A stretch of 64,000 nt of DNA from Kibdelosporangium aridum (GTDB lineage Bacteria; Actinomycetota; Actinomycetes; Mycobacteriales; Pseudonocardiaceae), in contig NZ_FWXV01000006.1 in NCBI RefSeq assembly GCF_900176515.1, positions 124,001 to 188,000 of the forward strand, given 5' to 3'. The notes under the pieces were generated by a model. That model was given only the letters and a program-made list of their open reading frames with translations, had not been told where the DNA came from and searched no databases. Below, in pieces: positions 25,505 to 34,211 of the stretch (positions within the stretch are counted from its first letter, which is position 1; every line of letters starts with the position of its first letter). Made by a program: the position numbers and the translations under genes.

Positions 25505-28078
25505 GTGAAAGCTGTGCGTCGATTCGCTGTCCGGGCCGGCCTGCCCGAGTCGCTGGCCGAGCTGGGCACTCTGGCCAACAACCTGCGCTGGACCTGGCAC
25601 CCGCCCACCCAGGACCTGTTCGCCGCGGTCGACCCGCAGGCGTGGGAGCAACTGGGTGGCGACCCGCTGCGGATGCTCGAGCAGGCACCGGCCGAGCGGC
25701 TGCGCAGACTCGCCGCCGACGAGGAATTCATGATGCGGGTCCGCGCCGTGTCCGACGACCTGCGCCGCTACATGACCAGCGACCGGTGGTACCAGCGCAG
25801 GCAGGAAGAGCTCGCGCACCGGGCGGCCGGTGACCCGTCGGCGACCCGGCTGCCGAAGTCGATCGCGTACTTCTCGATGGAGTTCGGTGTCACCGAAGCG
25901 CTGCCGAACTACTCCGGCGGCCTTGGCATCCTCGCCGGTGACCACATGAAGGCGGCGTCCGACATGGGCGTGCCGCTGATCGGCGTCGGCCTGCTCTACC
26001 GGTCCGGGTACTTCCGGCAGTCGCTGTCGGCCGAGGGCTGGCAGGTCGAGCACTACCCGGTGATCGACCCGCGTGGCCTGCCGCTGGAGCCGCTGACCGA
26101 GCCGTCGGGCGTGCCGTTGCTCGTGCATGTGTCCATGCCGGGCGGCCGCGTGCTGCGGGCCCGGATCTGGAAGGCGAACGTCGGCCGCGTGCCGCTGCTG
26201 TTGCTCGACTCGGACGTCGAGGAGAACGACGCTGACCTGCGTGGCGTCACCGACCGGCTATACGGCGGCGACCAGGACCACCGTATCCGCCAGGAGATTC
26301 TCGCCGGCATCGGTGGCGTGCGTGCCGTGCGCACGTATTGCGAGCTGACCGGCCACCCGCAGCCCGAGGTGTTCCACACCAACGAGGGGCACGCCGGGTT
26401 CCTCGGCCTTGAGCGGGTCCGCGAACTCATGGCGGCCGAGGGCCTCGACTTCGACCAGGCACTGTCCGCCGTGCGCGCGGGCACCGTGTTCACCACGCAC
26501 ACGCCTGTTCCTGCGGGGATCGACCGTTTCCCGGTGGACCTGATCCGGCATTACTTCGGTGGCGGCAACTTGCTGCCGGGTCTCGACGTGCAGCGGGTCC
26601 TCGCGCTGGGCGCCGAGGAGAACGTGGGCATGTTCAACATGGCGCACATGGGTTTGCGCCTCGCGCAGCGCGCCAACGGTGTCTCGAAGCTGCACGGCGA
26701 GGTCAGCAGGTCGATGTTCGGCGGCCTGTGGCCCGGGTTCGATACGCATGAGGTGCCGATCAAGTCGGTGACCAACGGCGTGCACGGCCCGACATGGGCG
26801 GCGCGCGAGATCTTGAAGCTGCTCGGTGAGTCCGAAGTGGACAGTGAGGTCGGGCTGACCGGGTTCCAGCCGGTGACCGACGCCCTGTTGTGGGAACTGC
26901 GCTGCGGACTGCGTGAACGCCTTGTGCACGAGGTCCGCCGACGCGTGCGGGAAGCGTGGCTGCAGCGCGGCGCCTCGTCGCTTGAACTGTCGTGGACCGA
27001 CTCGGTGTTCGATCCGAACGTGCTGACCGTCGGATTCGCCCGCCGCGTGCCGACGTACAAGCGGCTCACGCTGATGCTGCGCGACCCCGCCCGGTTGAAG
27101 GCGCTGCTGCTGGATCCTGACCGTCCTGTGCAGCTGGTGGTCGCCGGCAAGTCGCACCCGGCCGACGACGGCGGCAAGGCGCTGATCCAGCAGATCGTCC
27201 GGTTCGCCGACGATCCCGACGTGCGGCACCGGATCGTGTTCCTGCCGGACTACGACATGTCGATGGCCCGCTACCTGTACTGGGGCTGCGACGTCTGGCT
27301 GAACAACCCGATGCGCCCGCTGGAGGCGTGCGGAACGTCCGGCATGAAGGCGGCGTTGAACGGCGGCCTGAACCTGTCCATTAGGGACGGTTGGTGGGAC
27401 GAGCTGTACGACGGCCGCAACGGCTGGGCGATCCCGACGGCCGACGGCGTCACCGATCCCGTGCGCCGGGACGACCTTGAAGCGTCGGCACTCTACGACC
27501 TCCTCGGTTCGCAGGTCGTGCCCACGTTCTACGACCGCGGTGCCGACGGCGTGCCCTCCAGGTGGATGGAACTCGTCCGGCACACGCTGGCGTCCCTCGG
27601 GCCGAAGGTCCAAGCGACCCGGATGGTCCGCGAGTACGTGGAGTCGTTCTACGCACCCGCGGCAACCTCGGCCGCGCGGGCGTCGTCCGAGAGCTTCCAG
27701 CAGGCCAAGGACCTGGCTGCGTACCGCGGCCGGGTCGACGCGGCGTGGCACCACGTGCGCGTGACCGACAGCGAGCTGACCCTGCCGGACGGCAAGACAC
27801 CGGTGATCGGCGAACGCGTCCAGGTCCGGTCGTCGGTCGAGCTGGCCGGGCTGCAGCCCGGTGACGTCGAGGTCCAGGCGGTGGTCGGCCGCGTCGGCGA
27901 CACGGACGACCTGCTCGACGTCGTCACGGTGTCGATGAAGCCGGACAGCGACGGGACGTACGTGGCTGAGCTGCCCCTGCCGCACGCGGGTGCGCTCGGG
28001 TACACCGTGCGGGTGCTGCCCAAGCACGACCTGCTCGCGTCCACCGCGGAGCTCGGCCGGGTCATCCTGGCGAACTGA
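25505..28078 (+). CDS. glgP: Alpha-glucan phosphorylase
   Basis: An 857-aa PLP enzyme releasing glucose-1-phosphate from alpha-1,4-glucan or maltodextrin. The start is GTG 25505, because VKAVRRFAVRAGLPESLAEL matches the usual actinobacterial N-terminus; an ATG lies 12 bases upstream. Motifs include FSMEFGVTEALPNYSGGLG, the NEGHAGFLGLERV segment, and the PLP-lysine region ACGTSGMKAALNGGLNLSI. It is of the long bacterial-archaeal type with an N-terminal DUF3417 segment. It supplies the degradative arm beside the GlgE biosynthetic genes and ends at a shared hairpin. Confidence 0.95.
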   Translation: MKAVRRFAVRAGLPESLAELGTLANNLRWTWHPPTQDLFAAVDPQAWEQLGGDPLRMLEQAPAERLRRLAADEEFMMRVRAVSDDLRRYMTSDRWYQRRQEELAHRAAGDPSATRLPKSIAYFSMEFGVTEALPNYSGGLGILAGDHMKAASDMGVPLIGVGLLYRSGYFRQSLSAEGWQVEHYPVIDPRGLPLEPLTEPSGVPLLVHVSMPGGRVLRARIWKANVGRVPLLLLDSDVEENDADLRGVTDRLYGGDQDHRIRQEILAGIGGVRAVRTYCELTGHPQPEVFHTNEGHAGFLGLERVRELMAAEGLDFDQALSAVRAGTVFTTHTPVPAGIDRFPVDLIRHYFGGGNLLPGLDVQRVLALGAEENVGMFNMAHMGLRLAQRANGVSKLHGEVSRSMFGGLWPGFDTHEVPIKSVTNGVHGPTWAAREILKLLGESEVDSEVGLTGFQPVTDALLWELRCGLRERLVHEVRRRVREAWLQRGASSLELSWTDSVFDPNVLTVGFARRVPTYKRLTLMLRDPARLKALLLDPDRPVQLVVAGKSHPADDGGKALIQQIVRFADDPDVRHRIVFLPDYDMSMARYLYWGCDVWLNNPMRPLEACGTSGMKAALNGGLNLSIRDGWWDELYDGRNGWAIPTADGVTDPVRRDDLEASALYDLLGSQVVPTFYDRGADGVPSRWMELVRHTLASLGPKVQATRMVREYVESFYAPAATSAARASSESFQQAKDLAAYRGRVDAAWHHVRVTDSELTLPDGKTPVIGERVQVRSSVELAGLQPGDVEVQAVVGRVGDTDDLLDVVTVSMKPDSDGTYVAELPLPHAGALGYTVRVLPKHDLLASTAELGRVILAN

Positions 28079-28085
28079 TCCGCAT

Positions 28086-28114
28086 GCCCAGTCCCGTCTC
28101 GGGCGGGACTGGGC
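28086..28114. terminator. Bidirectional hairpin between glgP and the TIR gene
   Basis: GCCCAGTCCCG (28086-28096) pairs perfectly with 28104-28114 around a 7-base loop. It lies between two convergent stops, touching the TIR-gene stop codon, and can terminate both transcripts. There is no T-tract on the plus strand. Confidence 0.8.
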
Positions 28115-29040
28115 TATGCCTCGGCCTCCTCGGCCTCGACCAGCGGTTTCGGCCGCACCACCTCGGCGATCTGCTCGGCGATTTCCGTGATCGTGTACTG
28201 CCCGGTGCTCGATGCGATCTTGTCGGCGAGCAGCGGGCTTTTCCGGAGCACCTCTTCTTTGGTGATCTGATGCCAGATCGGCAGGATGAACTGCCCTTCG
28301 ATCTGCCTGGCAAAGAATGCGCCCAACTCGTGCAGGGGCCACGGCCCGTTGAAGAAGGCGGGTGAAAGAACGACGACGCCGAACCTGCTCGACGCGATTC
28401 CCCGGTCGATCTCACCTCGGAGTGAATGGCCAATACGCAGTTCGAAAGTATCCATCCAGACGGAGATGTCCATGCTTTTCAGGGCATCTGCCAACGGCTG
28501 GGAAACGGCCTCCTTGTCTGCGCCCGCGTACGAGATGAAGACGTCCCGTTCATCGACGGTATCGCTCGGGAGTTTCTTGATCGTGGTGAGGCCGGTGTGC
28601 ATGTCGTTTCCCGTCGTCCCTTTCGGCAGCTTGCCGGTGATCGTGGTCCACGTGCCCCTGAGGTGGCCGGGCCGTCCACCGAGATCTGCCACGCCGTACC
28701 AGCGTCCCGGCCATGGCACGACGAGATCGACTGGTGACACCTGGAAATGCCCGCCCACGTAGGCATACCGTTTCCCGGCTTTCATGCGCCTGAACCCTCG
28801 GCTGTCCACGAGGCGTACGTTTGCCGCGTGCCCGTCCATGCTGAACCTGGCGGTCACGCCCTTGGGTTGACGGCCCAATTTGCCTACCCAGATTTTGCCG
28901 GGACGCCCGGCGGTGTACTTGACATCCGTACTTCGGTGCAGAAGTTCCCATTTCAGCGATGGCCGGATGAACAACAAGATGAGCAAAGCCGTCTCGACCG
29001 CGACGATCCAACCCCAATTGTCGGCTAGCGCATCGAACAT
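28114..29040 (-). CDS. Membrane-anchored DUF1883-TIR domain protein
   Basis: A 308-aa protein with three parts. One N-terminal membrane helix (WIVAVETALLILLFI) is followed by a DUF1883-like beta domain (RYAYVGGHFQVSPVDLVVPW). The C-terminal TIR domain starts at DVFISYAGADKEAV. The segment VVLSPAFFNGPWPLHELGAF has a WxxxE pattern; Glu238 sits where catalytic Glu lies in TIR NADases such as SARM1, so NAD hydrolysis is possible. ATG 29040 was preferred over a longer frame. The role may be immune-like signalling; that is inference. It converges on glgP. Confidence 0.8.
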   Translation of the reverse strand: MFDALADNWGWIVAVETALLILLFIRPSLKWELLHRSTDVKYTAGRPGKIWVGKLGRQPKGVTARFSMDGHAANVRLVDSRGFRRMKAGKRYAYVGGHFQVSPVDLVVPWPGRWYGVADLGGRPGHLRGTWTTITGKLPKGTTGNDMHTGLTTIKKLPSDTVDERDVFISYAGADKEAVSQPLADALKSMDISVWMDTFELRIGHSLRGEIDRGIASSRFGVVVLSPAFFNGPWPLHELGAFFARQIEGQFILPIWHQITKEEVLRKSPLLADKIASSTGQYTITEIAEQIAEVVRPKPLVEAEEAEA

Positions 29041-29173
29041 GTCAGCCCCGTCAGGTCCATGCGGCCTCAGTGCACGCAATCCTGACAGAAAGGGCTTGTT
29101 CGTCAAGCAGGCGTATGGGTGGTACGTAAGGTCGACGGGAGAAATTGACCAAGAATTGGCACAGAAAAGTCCA

Positions 29174-30082
29174 CTAGGCCTGTGCGAGGTCGAGGCGGCT
29201 GCGGGTCAATGCGACCCGCGGCCACCACGGCACCAGTCGTTCGGCCTTCGCCAAGGTCTCGCGGGCCTTCGAGTTGTCGCCGGCGGCCATGTACGCGCGC
29301 GCGAGCGTGGCCAGGTCGTCCGCGCGGCCCAGGGAGCCGCAGTTGTTCTTGCACGCCGCGCGAGCCAGTCTGACCGCGAGCTGCGGATCACCGGCCAGCA
29401 ACGCGATCAACGCGCGCACGCCGTCCAGCATGTAACTCGGTTTGCCCAGTTCGACGGCCTCATTCACGGCTCGCGCGGCGACCGGCAGGCCGTCTTGGGC
29501 GTTGAGCTGGCCGGCTTCGATGGCCGCGCCTGTGAGTCCGGCGACCGCGGCCAACGCCGCCGCCGCGTCCTGGCCTTCGGCATCCGACATCCCGATGGCC
29601 AAGGTCAGGGCTTCGGCGTACCGGCCTCTGGCCTCCAGGACGAGCACCCGCGATGCGCGCACCTTCTGCGCTGAAGGGTTGGCGACCGTCAGCTGGTTGA
29701 CCAGGCGTTCCGCCGCGTCCAGTTCGCCCGCCTGCACGAGCTCGAGGACCTGCAACACGCCCGGTGTGTCTTCTTTCTCGCGTCTCACCAGGGCAAGGCT
29801 CACCACGGCCGCTACCCCGCCCAGGGCTGCCGCGTAGTCGATCAAGGCGGCTGCCGCCGCGACTGCGGTTCCGGCGGTGATCGCCGCTGTTCTGTGCCGG
29901 GACTTGACGGAGAACAGTGGGGGAAACGCCCGAAAGGTCACCCTGATGCCCATGACGGGATAGCCCACCGCCGCGGTGGCCACCAACCCTGCCAGCGCGA
30001 ACAACAGTCCCGCGATCGACTGGTGGATGGCTATGCCCACCACCGCGACCGCGAGATACGTCCCGTAGCGAACTACCCGCAC
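29174..30082 (-). CDS. Membrane protein with TPR-like helical repeats
   Basis: A 302-aa protein of no named family that I recognise. Four hydrophobic segments occupy residues 1-100. The C-terminal 200 residues are alanine-rich helical pairs of TPR type (for example LQVLELVQAGELDAAERLV and DLATLARAYMAAGDNSKARE). It lies upstream of the TIR gene on the same strand with 133 bases between. It could be a scaffold for that protein, but the link is only positional. Confidence 0.6.
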   Translation of the reverse strand: MRVVRYGTYLAVAVVGIAIHQSIAGLLFALAGLVATAAVGYPVMGIRVTFRAFPPLFSVKSRHRTAAITAGTAVAAAAALIDYAAALGGVAAVVSLALVRREKEDTPGVLQVLELVQAGELDAAERLVNQLTVANPSAQKVRASRVLVLEARGRYAEALTLAIGMSDAEGQDAAAALAAVAGLTGAAIEAGQLNAQDGLPVAARAVNEAVELGKPSYMLDGVRALIALLAGDPQLAVRLARAACKNNCGSLGRADDLATLARAYMAAGDNSKARETLAKAERLVPWWPRVALTRSRLDLAQA

Positions 30083-30148
30083 AAGCCAGGGACGTTACGC
30101 ACCCATCGGTCCTATCCCCATGTCCTGCGGGGTGTCCATCGGGGCAAC

Positions 30149-30541
30149 TTAGGTGATCGGCGTCGTTGTGCCTGGTCGCGTGGGCAGGCCTGCGGCCTTC
30201 CACGCCCGGAAACCACCCACGAGGTCAGTGGCGTTGCGCAGCCCGACGGCCTGCAGGTCACGGGCGGCGAGGCTGGCGGCGTAGCTCTCGTTGCACACGA
30301 CGACGACGCGGGTGTCGGCGTCGAAGCCCTCGATGCGGTGGTCGCCGCTGGGGTCGAGCCGCCACTCCAGCACGATCCGCTCGATCACGACCGATCCGGG
30401 GATCTCGCCCTCGGCGGCACGGTTGTGCGCGGGCCTGATGTCGACGATCAGCGTGTTCGGGTCGTCGAGCAGGTCCGCCGACGGCTCGGCCCGGTCGAGG
30501 CCCGCGCGGGCAGTGGCGAGGATGTCGTCGATCGCGCTCAC
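30149..30541 (-). CDS. Rhodanese-domain sulfurtransferase
   Basis: A 130-aa single rhodanese domain. The active-site loop is VVVVCNESYAASLAA with the persulfide-forming Cys present, and DIRPAHNRAAEGEIPGSV is the typical N-terminal CH2A-like motif. Its start overlaps the cysteine dioxygenase stop by four bases (GTGA), so the two are made together. It probably handles sulfane sulfur derived from cysteine. A Cys-containing leader ORF lies upstream of the operon. Confidence 0.88.
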   Translation of the reverse strand: MSAIDDILATARAGLDRAEPSADLLDDPNTLIVDIRPAHNRAAEGEIPGSVVIERIVLEWRLDPSGDHRIEGFDADTRVVVVCNESYAASLAARDLQAVGLRNATDLVGGFRAWKAAGLPTRPGTTTPIT

Positions 30542-31107
30542 GGTTCGACAGGTTCCTTTCGCAGGTCGGCCAGAGACCGGTGGGCCGGAAGCGGCGGAAT
30601 CTCCGCGGGGATGTCCGCGAGGCTCACGTACTCCCGGGTCGGCACCAGCGGCGGCGAGTACGCGTGCACGCTCGCGGCCGGCGCCTTGGACAGGTTCAGC
30701 ACCTGGTGGGCCCGCCCGGCGCCGAAGCCGATCGCCGACCCGACGCCGTGTGACTGGCTGCGGATCGGGCCGCCGGGGTACCGGTAGAACTCGGCCACTT
30801 CGCCGGTCAGCACGGTGAACGATCCCGCGGCACCACCATGGTCATGTGGCTCAGTCTGCTGGCCGGGAAGCCAGGACAGCAACCAGAGCTCGACACCCTC
30901 GGTCAAGGCCAGCCGTGCCCACCAGCGCTGCGGCGACGTGTACCGAAGGATGTTCAGCAACGACGACGTCAACTCGGACGCCACCGTCGACGTGAGGTTC
31001 TGCAGCTCACGAGGCGTCCACAGCACGCGGGACGGATGCAGCAGGTCGGGCAGCAGCGGATCGGTGATGCCGGCATGCAGCTCGACATCGGAAACTGACG
31101 CGGTCAT
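30538..31107 (-). CDS. Cysteine dioxygenase family protein
   Basis: A 189-aa cupin-fold iron enzyme predicted to oxidise cysteine to cysteine sulfinate. The first metal motif is EPHDHGGAAGSF and the third histidine lies in GAGRAHQVLNLS. ATG 31107 has GGAGAA eight bases upstream, so the longer frame from 31152 is not used. It is translationally coupled to the rhodanese gene. The substrate could also be another thiol such as 3-mercaptopropionate, which the sequence does not resolve. Expression is probably controlled through the upstream leader ORF. Confidence 0.88.
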   Translation of the reverse strand: MTASVSDVELHAGITDPLLPDLLHPSRVLWTPRELQNLTSTVASELTSSLLNILRYTSPQRWWARLALTEGVELWLLSWLPGQQTEPHDHGGAAGSFTVLTGEVAEFYRYPGGPIRSQSHGVGSAIGFGAGRAHQVLNLSKAPAASVHAYSPPLVPTREYVSLADIPAEIPPLPAHRSLADLRKEPVEP

Positions 31108-31128
31108 GACAAGTTCTCCAGGCAACGA

Positions 31129-31152
31129 GTGTCGGGTGTAGGAAAGCGACAC
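31129..31152 (-). promoter_or_regulatory. Hairpin between leader ORF and cysteine dioxygenase
   Basis: GTGTCG (31129-31134) pairs with CGACAC (31147-31152) around a 12-base loop. It lies between the stop of the leader ORF and the ribosome-binding site of the dioxygenase gene. It could serve as an attenuator or RBS-sequestering element, but six base pairs alone are weak evidence. Confidence 0.4.
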
Positions 31153-31170
31153 GCGGCACGGAGAAAGAAT

Positions 31171-31263
31171 TCAGAACCCGTACCGCGCGGCGGTACACCC
31201 GCACAAGTTGAGCTTCTGGAGGTCAACTGTGCGGTCGCGCCAGGTGAGCAACGACCGGGTCAT
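31171..31263 (-). CDS. 30-codon Cys-containing leader peptide (attenuator uORF)
   Basis: A short ORF on the minus strand, read from ATG 31263 to TGA 31171. It encodes 30 residues with the core WRDRTVDLQKLNLCGC; cysteines are residues 21 and 23. The RTVDLQKL...CxC pattern resembles actinobacterial leader peptides found upstream of sulfur-metabolism genes, where cysteine shortage stalls ribosomes. It ends 63 bases before the cysteine dioxygenase start. No ribosome-binding site is visible, so it may be leaderless. Confidence 0.65.
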   Translation of the reverse strand: MTRSLLTWRDRTVDLQKLNLCGCTAARYGF

Positions 31264-31322
31264 ATGCGCATGGTGCCATGGCCGCGGGGCCTCGGAAAAC
31301 CGCTCTCACCAGCTGGACAGGG

Positions 31323-33443
31323 TCAGCGGCGGGCTCGCAGCAGGAGCAGGGACCGTGGCGGCACGGTGATCGTCGCGCCTGGTTCGAGTGGCTCAGGCTC
31401 CGAGGGCTTGCCGTCAGGCGACCCGGTGTCCAGTACGGGCTCGAAGTCCTCGCCGTAACGGGCCGACGGCAGCGTGAACGCGGCGGGGTCGGCGCCCGCG
31501 TGCAGGATCAGCAGCCACGAGTCGTCGGACACGAGCTCGCCACCGCGGGTCCGGGACAGCGCCTCCGACCCGTCGATCCACATGCCCAACGACCTGGCGC
31601 CGTCGTCGAACCAGTTCTCGTCCGACATCGGGCAGCCGTCCGGCCGGAACCACACCAGGTCCGGTTCGCCCGAGCGGGTTGGCCTGCCGTCGAAGAAGTG
31701 CGGCTGCCGCAGCGCGGGAGCGTTGGTGCGCAAGCTGATCGCGTGCCGGACGAACGCGGTCATGTCCAGCTGCTCGTCACCGCGCTCCCAGTCCACCCAT
31801 GAGGTCTCGTTGTCCAGGCAGTACGCGTTGTTGTTGCCGCCTTGCGTGCGCCACCGTTCGTCGCCTGCGACAAGCATCGGCGTGCCAGTGGACAGCAGCA
31901 AGGTCGCGACGAGGTTGCGGGCCTGACGGGCGCGTAGCGCGCGTATTTCCTTGTCGTCGGTCTCGCCTTCGGTTCCACAGTTCCACGAGCGGTTGTCGTC
32001 GGTGCCGTCGCGGCCGTCTTCCCCGTTGGCCTCGTTGTGCTTGTGGTTGTACGAAACCATGTCGCGCAACGTGAACCCGTCGTGTGCCGTGACGAAGTTG
32101 ACCGACGCCCACGGCCGCCGCCGGTTCAGCGCGTACAGGTCGGATGAACCTGACAGCCGGTAGGCGAGGTCACGTACGCCCACCGCGCCACGCCAGAAAT
32201 CCCTGACGGTGTCGCGGTATCGACCGTTCCATTCAGTCCACTGAGGACCAAAGCCGCCGACTCGGTAGCCTTCGCCGGTCGCGTCCCACGGTTCGGCGAT
32301 GAGTTTGCACCCGGCCAGCACGGGATCTGTCACGATCGCGGTCAGCAAGGGCGAGTTCGGGTCGAACGCTCCGGCGTGTGGTCGCCCGAGGACGCTGGTC
32401 AGGTCGAACCGGAAGCCGTCGACACCGAGTTCGTCGGCGAAGTACCGCAAGGAGTCCGTGACCATCCGGACCACGGTCGGCGAGCCGCTGTTCAACGTGT
32501 TGCCGCACCCGGTGATGTCCCGGTCGTAGCCATCCGGCCCGAGCACGTAGTACGCCGGAGCATCCAATCCGCGGAACGACAGCGACGGACCGGCGGCACC
32601 GCCCTCGCATGTGTGGTTGTAGACCACATCGAGGATCACCTCGATGCCTGCCGCGTGCAGCGCGGCGACCATCGTGCGGAATTCCTCGATCTCGCGGCCG
32701 GGTTCGCTCGCGTAACCGTTGTGCGGCGCGAAAAAACCAAGTGTGGAATATCCCCAGTAGTTGCTGCGGCCGGTGTCGCGCAGGCCGGGCTCGGAGCTGA
32801 TCGCGTGGATCGGCAGCAGTTCCACCGCGGTGACGCCGAGGCGCGCCAGGTAATCCGTCACCGAGGGGTGCGCCAATCCGAGATATGTGCCGCGTTGGTT
32901 CTCCGGCACCTCAGGATTCTGTTTCGTGAAGCCACGCACGTGCAGCTCGTAGATGACGGACTCTTCGAACGGCACCTCCGGCTTCGTGCCCGTGTCAGCC
33001 CCGCCGGGCGACGTCACGACGGACAACGGCACGGAGCCGAGGGAATCGACACGCGACGGCACGCCGTCCATCAGATGGCCGACGTAGTCCAACGTGTCCG
33101 ACATACGTGTCACGTCACCGGTGATTCGCCGTGCATACGGGTCCACCAGGAGCTTCGCCGGGTTGCAGCGGATCCCACGACCCGGGTCGTAGGGCCCGTG
33201 CACGCGATATCCATACCGCTGACCAGGCGTGACACCGGGAACGATGCCGTGCCAGATGCCAAACGTGTGCTCGGGCAGTTCGATCCGGCGTTCGGTGCCG
33301 TCCTCACTGATCAGGCAGACCTCGACGGCTTCGGCGACCGACGACGCCACGGCGAAGCGCACGCCGCCTGACTCCGGATGCGCGCCCAGTGGGAACGGGC
33401 GGCCGGCGAGAAGGCTCGGGAACTCGCGAGGTGAAGTCGGCAC
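31323..33443 (-). CDS. glgX: Glycogen debranching enzyme (GH13_11)
   Basis: A 706-aa isoamylase-type enzyme that hydrolyses alpha-1,6 branches. A CBM48 domain (about residues 10-105) precedes the GH13 barrel. Motifs are DVVYNHTCEGG, nucleophile region DGFRFDLTSVLGR, acid region CKLIAEPWDATGEGY and FVTAHDGFTLRDMVSYNHKHNEANGE, all typical of GlgX. The start is taken at GTG 33443 because PTSPREFPSLLAGRPFPLG is the usual N-terminus; the frame extends 35 codons further without support. It completes the glucan-turnover set. Confidence 0.94.
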   Translation of the reverse strand: MPTSPREFPSLLAGRPFPLGAHPESGGVRFAVASSVAEAVEVCLISEDGTERRIELPEHTFGIWHGIVPGVTPGQRYGYRVHGPYDPGRGIRCNPAKLLVDPYARRITGDVTRMSDTLDYVGHLMDGVPSRVDSLGSVPLSVVTSPGGADTGTKPEVPFEESVIYELHVRGFTKQNPEVPENQRGTYLGLAHPSVTDYLARLGVTAVELLPIHAISSEPGLRDTGRSNYWGYSTLGFFAPHNGYASEPGREIEEFRTMVAALHAAGIEVILDVVYNHTCEGGAAGPSLSFRGLDAPAYYVLGPDGYDRDITGCGNTLNSGSPTVVRMVTDSLRYFADELGVDGFRFDLTSVLGRPHAGAFDPNSPLLTAIVTDPVLAGCKLIAEPWDATGEGYRVGGFGPQWTEWNGRYRDTVRDFWRGAVGVRDLAYRLSGSSDLYALNRRRPWASVNFVTAHDGFTLRDMVSYNHKHNEANGEDGRDGTDDNRSWNCGTEGETDDKEIRALRARQARNLVATLLLSTGTPMLVAGDERWRTQGGNNNAYCLDNETSWVDWERGDEQLDMTAFVRHAISLRTNAPALRQPHFFDGRPTRSGEPDLVWFRPDGCPMSDENWFDDGARSLGMWIDGSEALSRTRGGELVSDDSWLLILHAGADPAAFTLPSARYGEDFEPVLDTGSPDGKPSEPEPLEPGATITVPPRSLLLLRARR

Positions 33444-33601
33444 GGTCCTATCTTCGCAAGGATCACCGACAGGCAGACTCGATCGCGTCGCCAAGCCAGC
33501 CGTTCGGAGCATCAAGTGCAGGGCCGCTAGGCGCCGAAGTAGGGGCATAACCGCAGGTCATGAGACAATGGGGTTGAGCCCTGGCTTAGGAGAGGTGCAC
33601 A

Positions 33602-34159
33602 GTGAGCACTGTGATGTGGCCGGACCACCTGCTGTCTCTGGCGGACTGGGATGCCCTCCCCGAGGACAACTCCCGTCAGTACGAGCTCGCCGAAGGGGTA
33701 CTGCAGGTGTCACCACGCCCGGTGTCGAACCACCAATGGGCCATCACCCAGCTGGTCATTCAACTCGGCACGCAATTGCCAGCTGACCTCGCGGTGCTGC
33801 CCGATGTGGAGGTCGTCGTCGTCGACAGCTTCCCGCCAACGGTCCGGGTCCCGGATGTAGTCGTTGTTCCCACTGCGGTTGCCAAGGGCAACCCGGCTCG
33901 CTACGCCGCCAAGGATGTGCTTCTCGCAGTCGAGGTGATCTCGCCCGGCTCCCGTCGCATCGACCGGGTCACCAAGGTCAATGAGTATGCCGAGGCCGGG
34001 ATTCCGGATTACTGGATCGTCGATCTCGACAATCCCGTTTCGATCACCGCGTTCCAACTGATCAACGGTGACTATGAGCTCAACGCCGAGGTCGACGACG
34101 TGCTCTCGGTCACCGCACCCGCGCCACTCACCGTGAACGTTCGCGACCTCGTGCCGTAA
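33602..34159 (+). CDS. Uma2-family (DUF820) putative restriction-endonuclease-fold protein
   Basis: A 185-aa PD-(D/E)XK-fold protein. RVPDVVVVP supplies the Asp, LLAVEVISPGSRRID the E-x-x motif, and TKVNEYAEAGIPDYWIVD completes the family signature. GTG 33602 follows AGGAGAGG. Uma2 proteins are widespread in actinobacteria and cyanobacteria; their targets are unknown despite the nuclease label. Here it stands alone, divergent from glgX. Confidence 0.87.
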   Translation: MSTVMWPDHLLSLADWDALPEDNSRQYELAEGVLQVSPRPVSNHQWAITQLVIQLGTQLPADLAVLPDVEVVVVDSFPPTVRVPDVVVVPTAVAKGNPARYAAKDVLLAVEVISPGSRRIDRVTKVNEYAEAGIPDYWIVDLDNPVSITAFQLINGDYELNAEVDDVLSVTAPAPLTVNVRDLVP

Positions 34160-34211
34160 GCCACCACCCCCGGTTGGCCACTGCTGTGCGGGCGGACGAC
34201 AGAATGAAGGT

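Noticed and set aside
26258..28342. 694-aa minus-strand ORF opposite glgP
   Set aside because: Antisense shadow; glgP motifs on the plus strand are complete and this product resembles no family.
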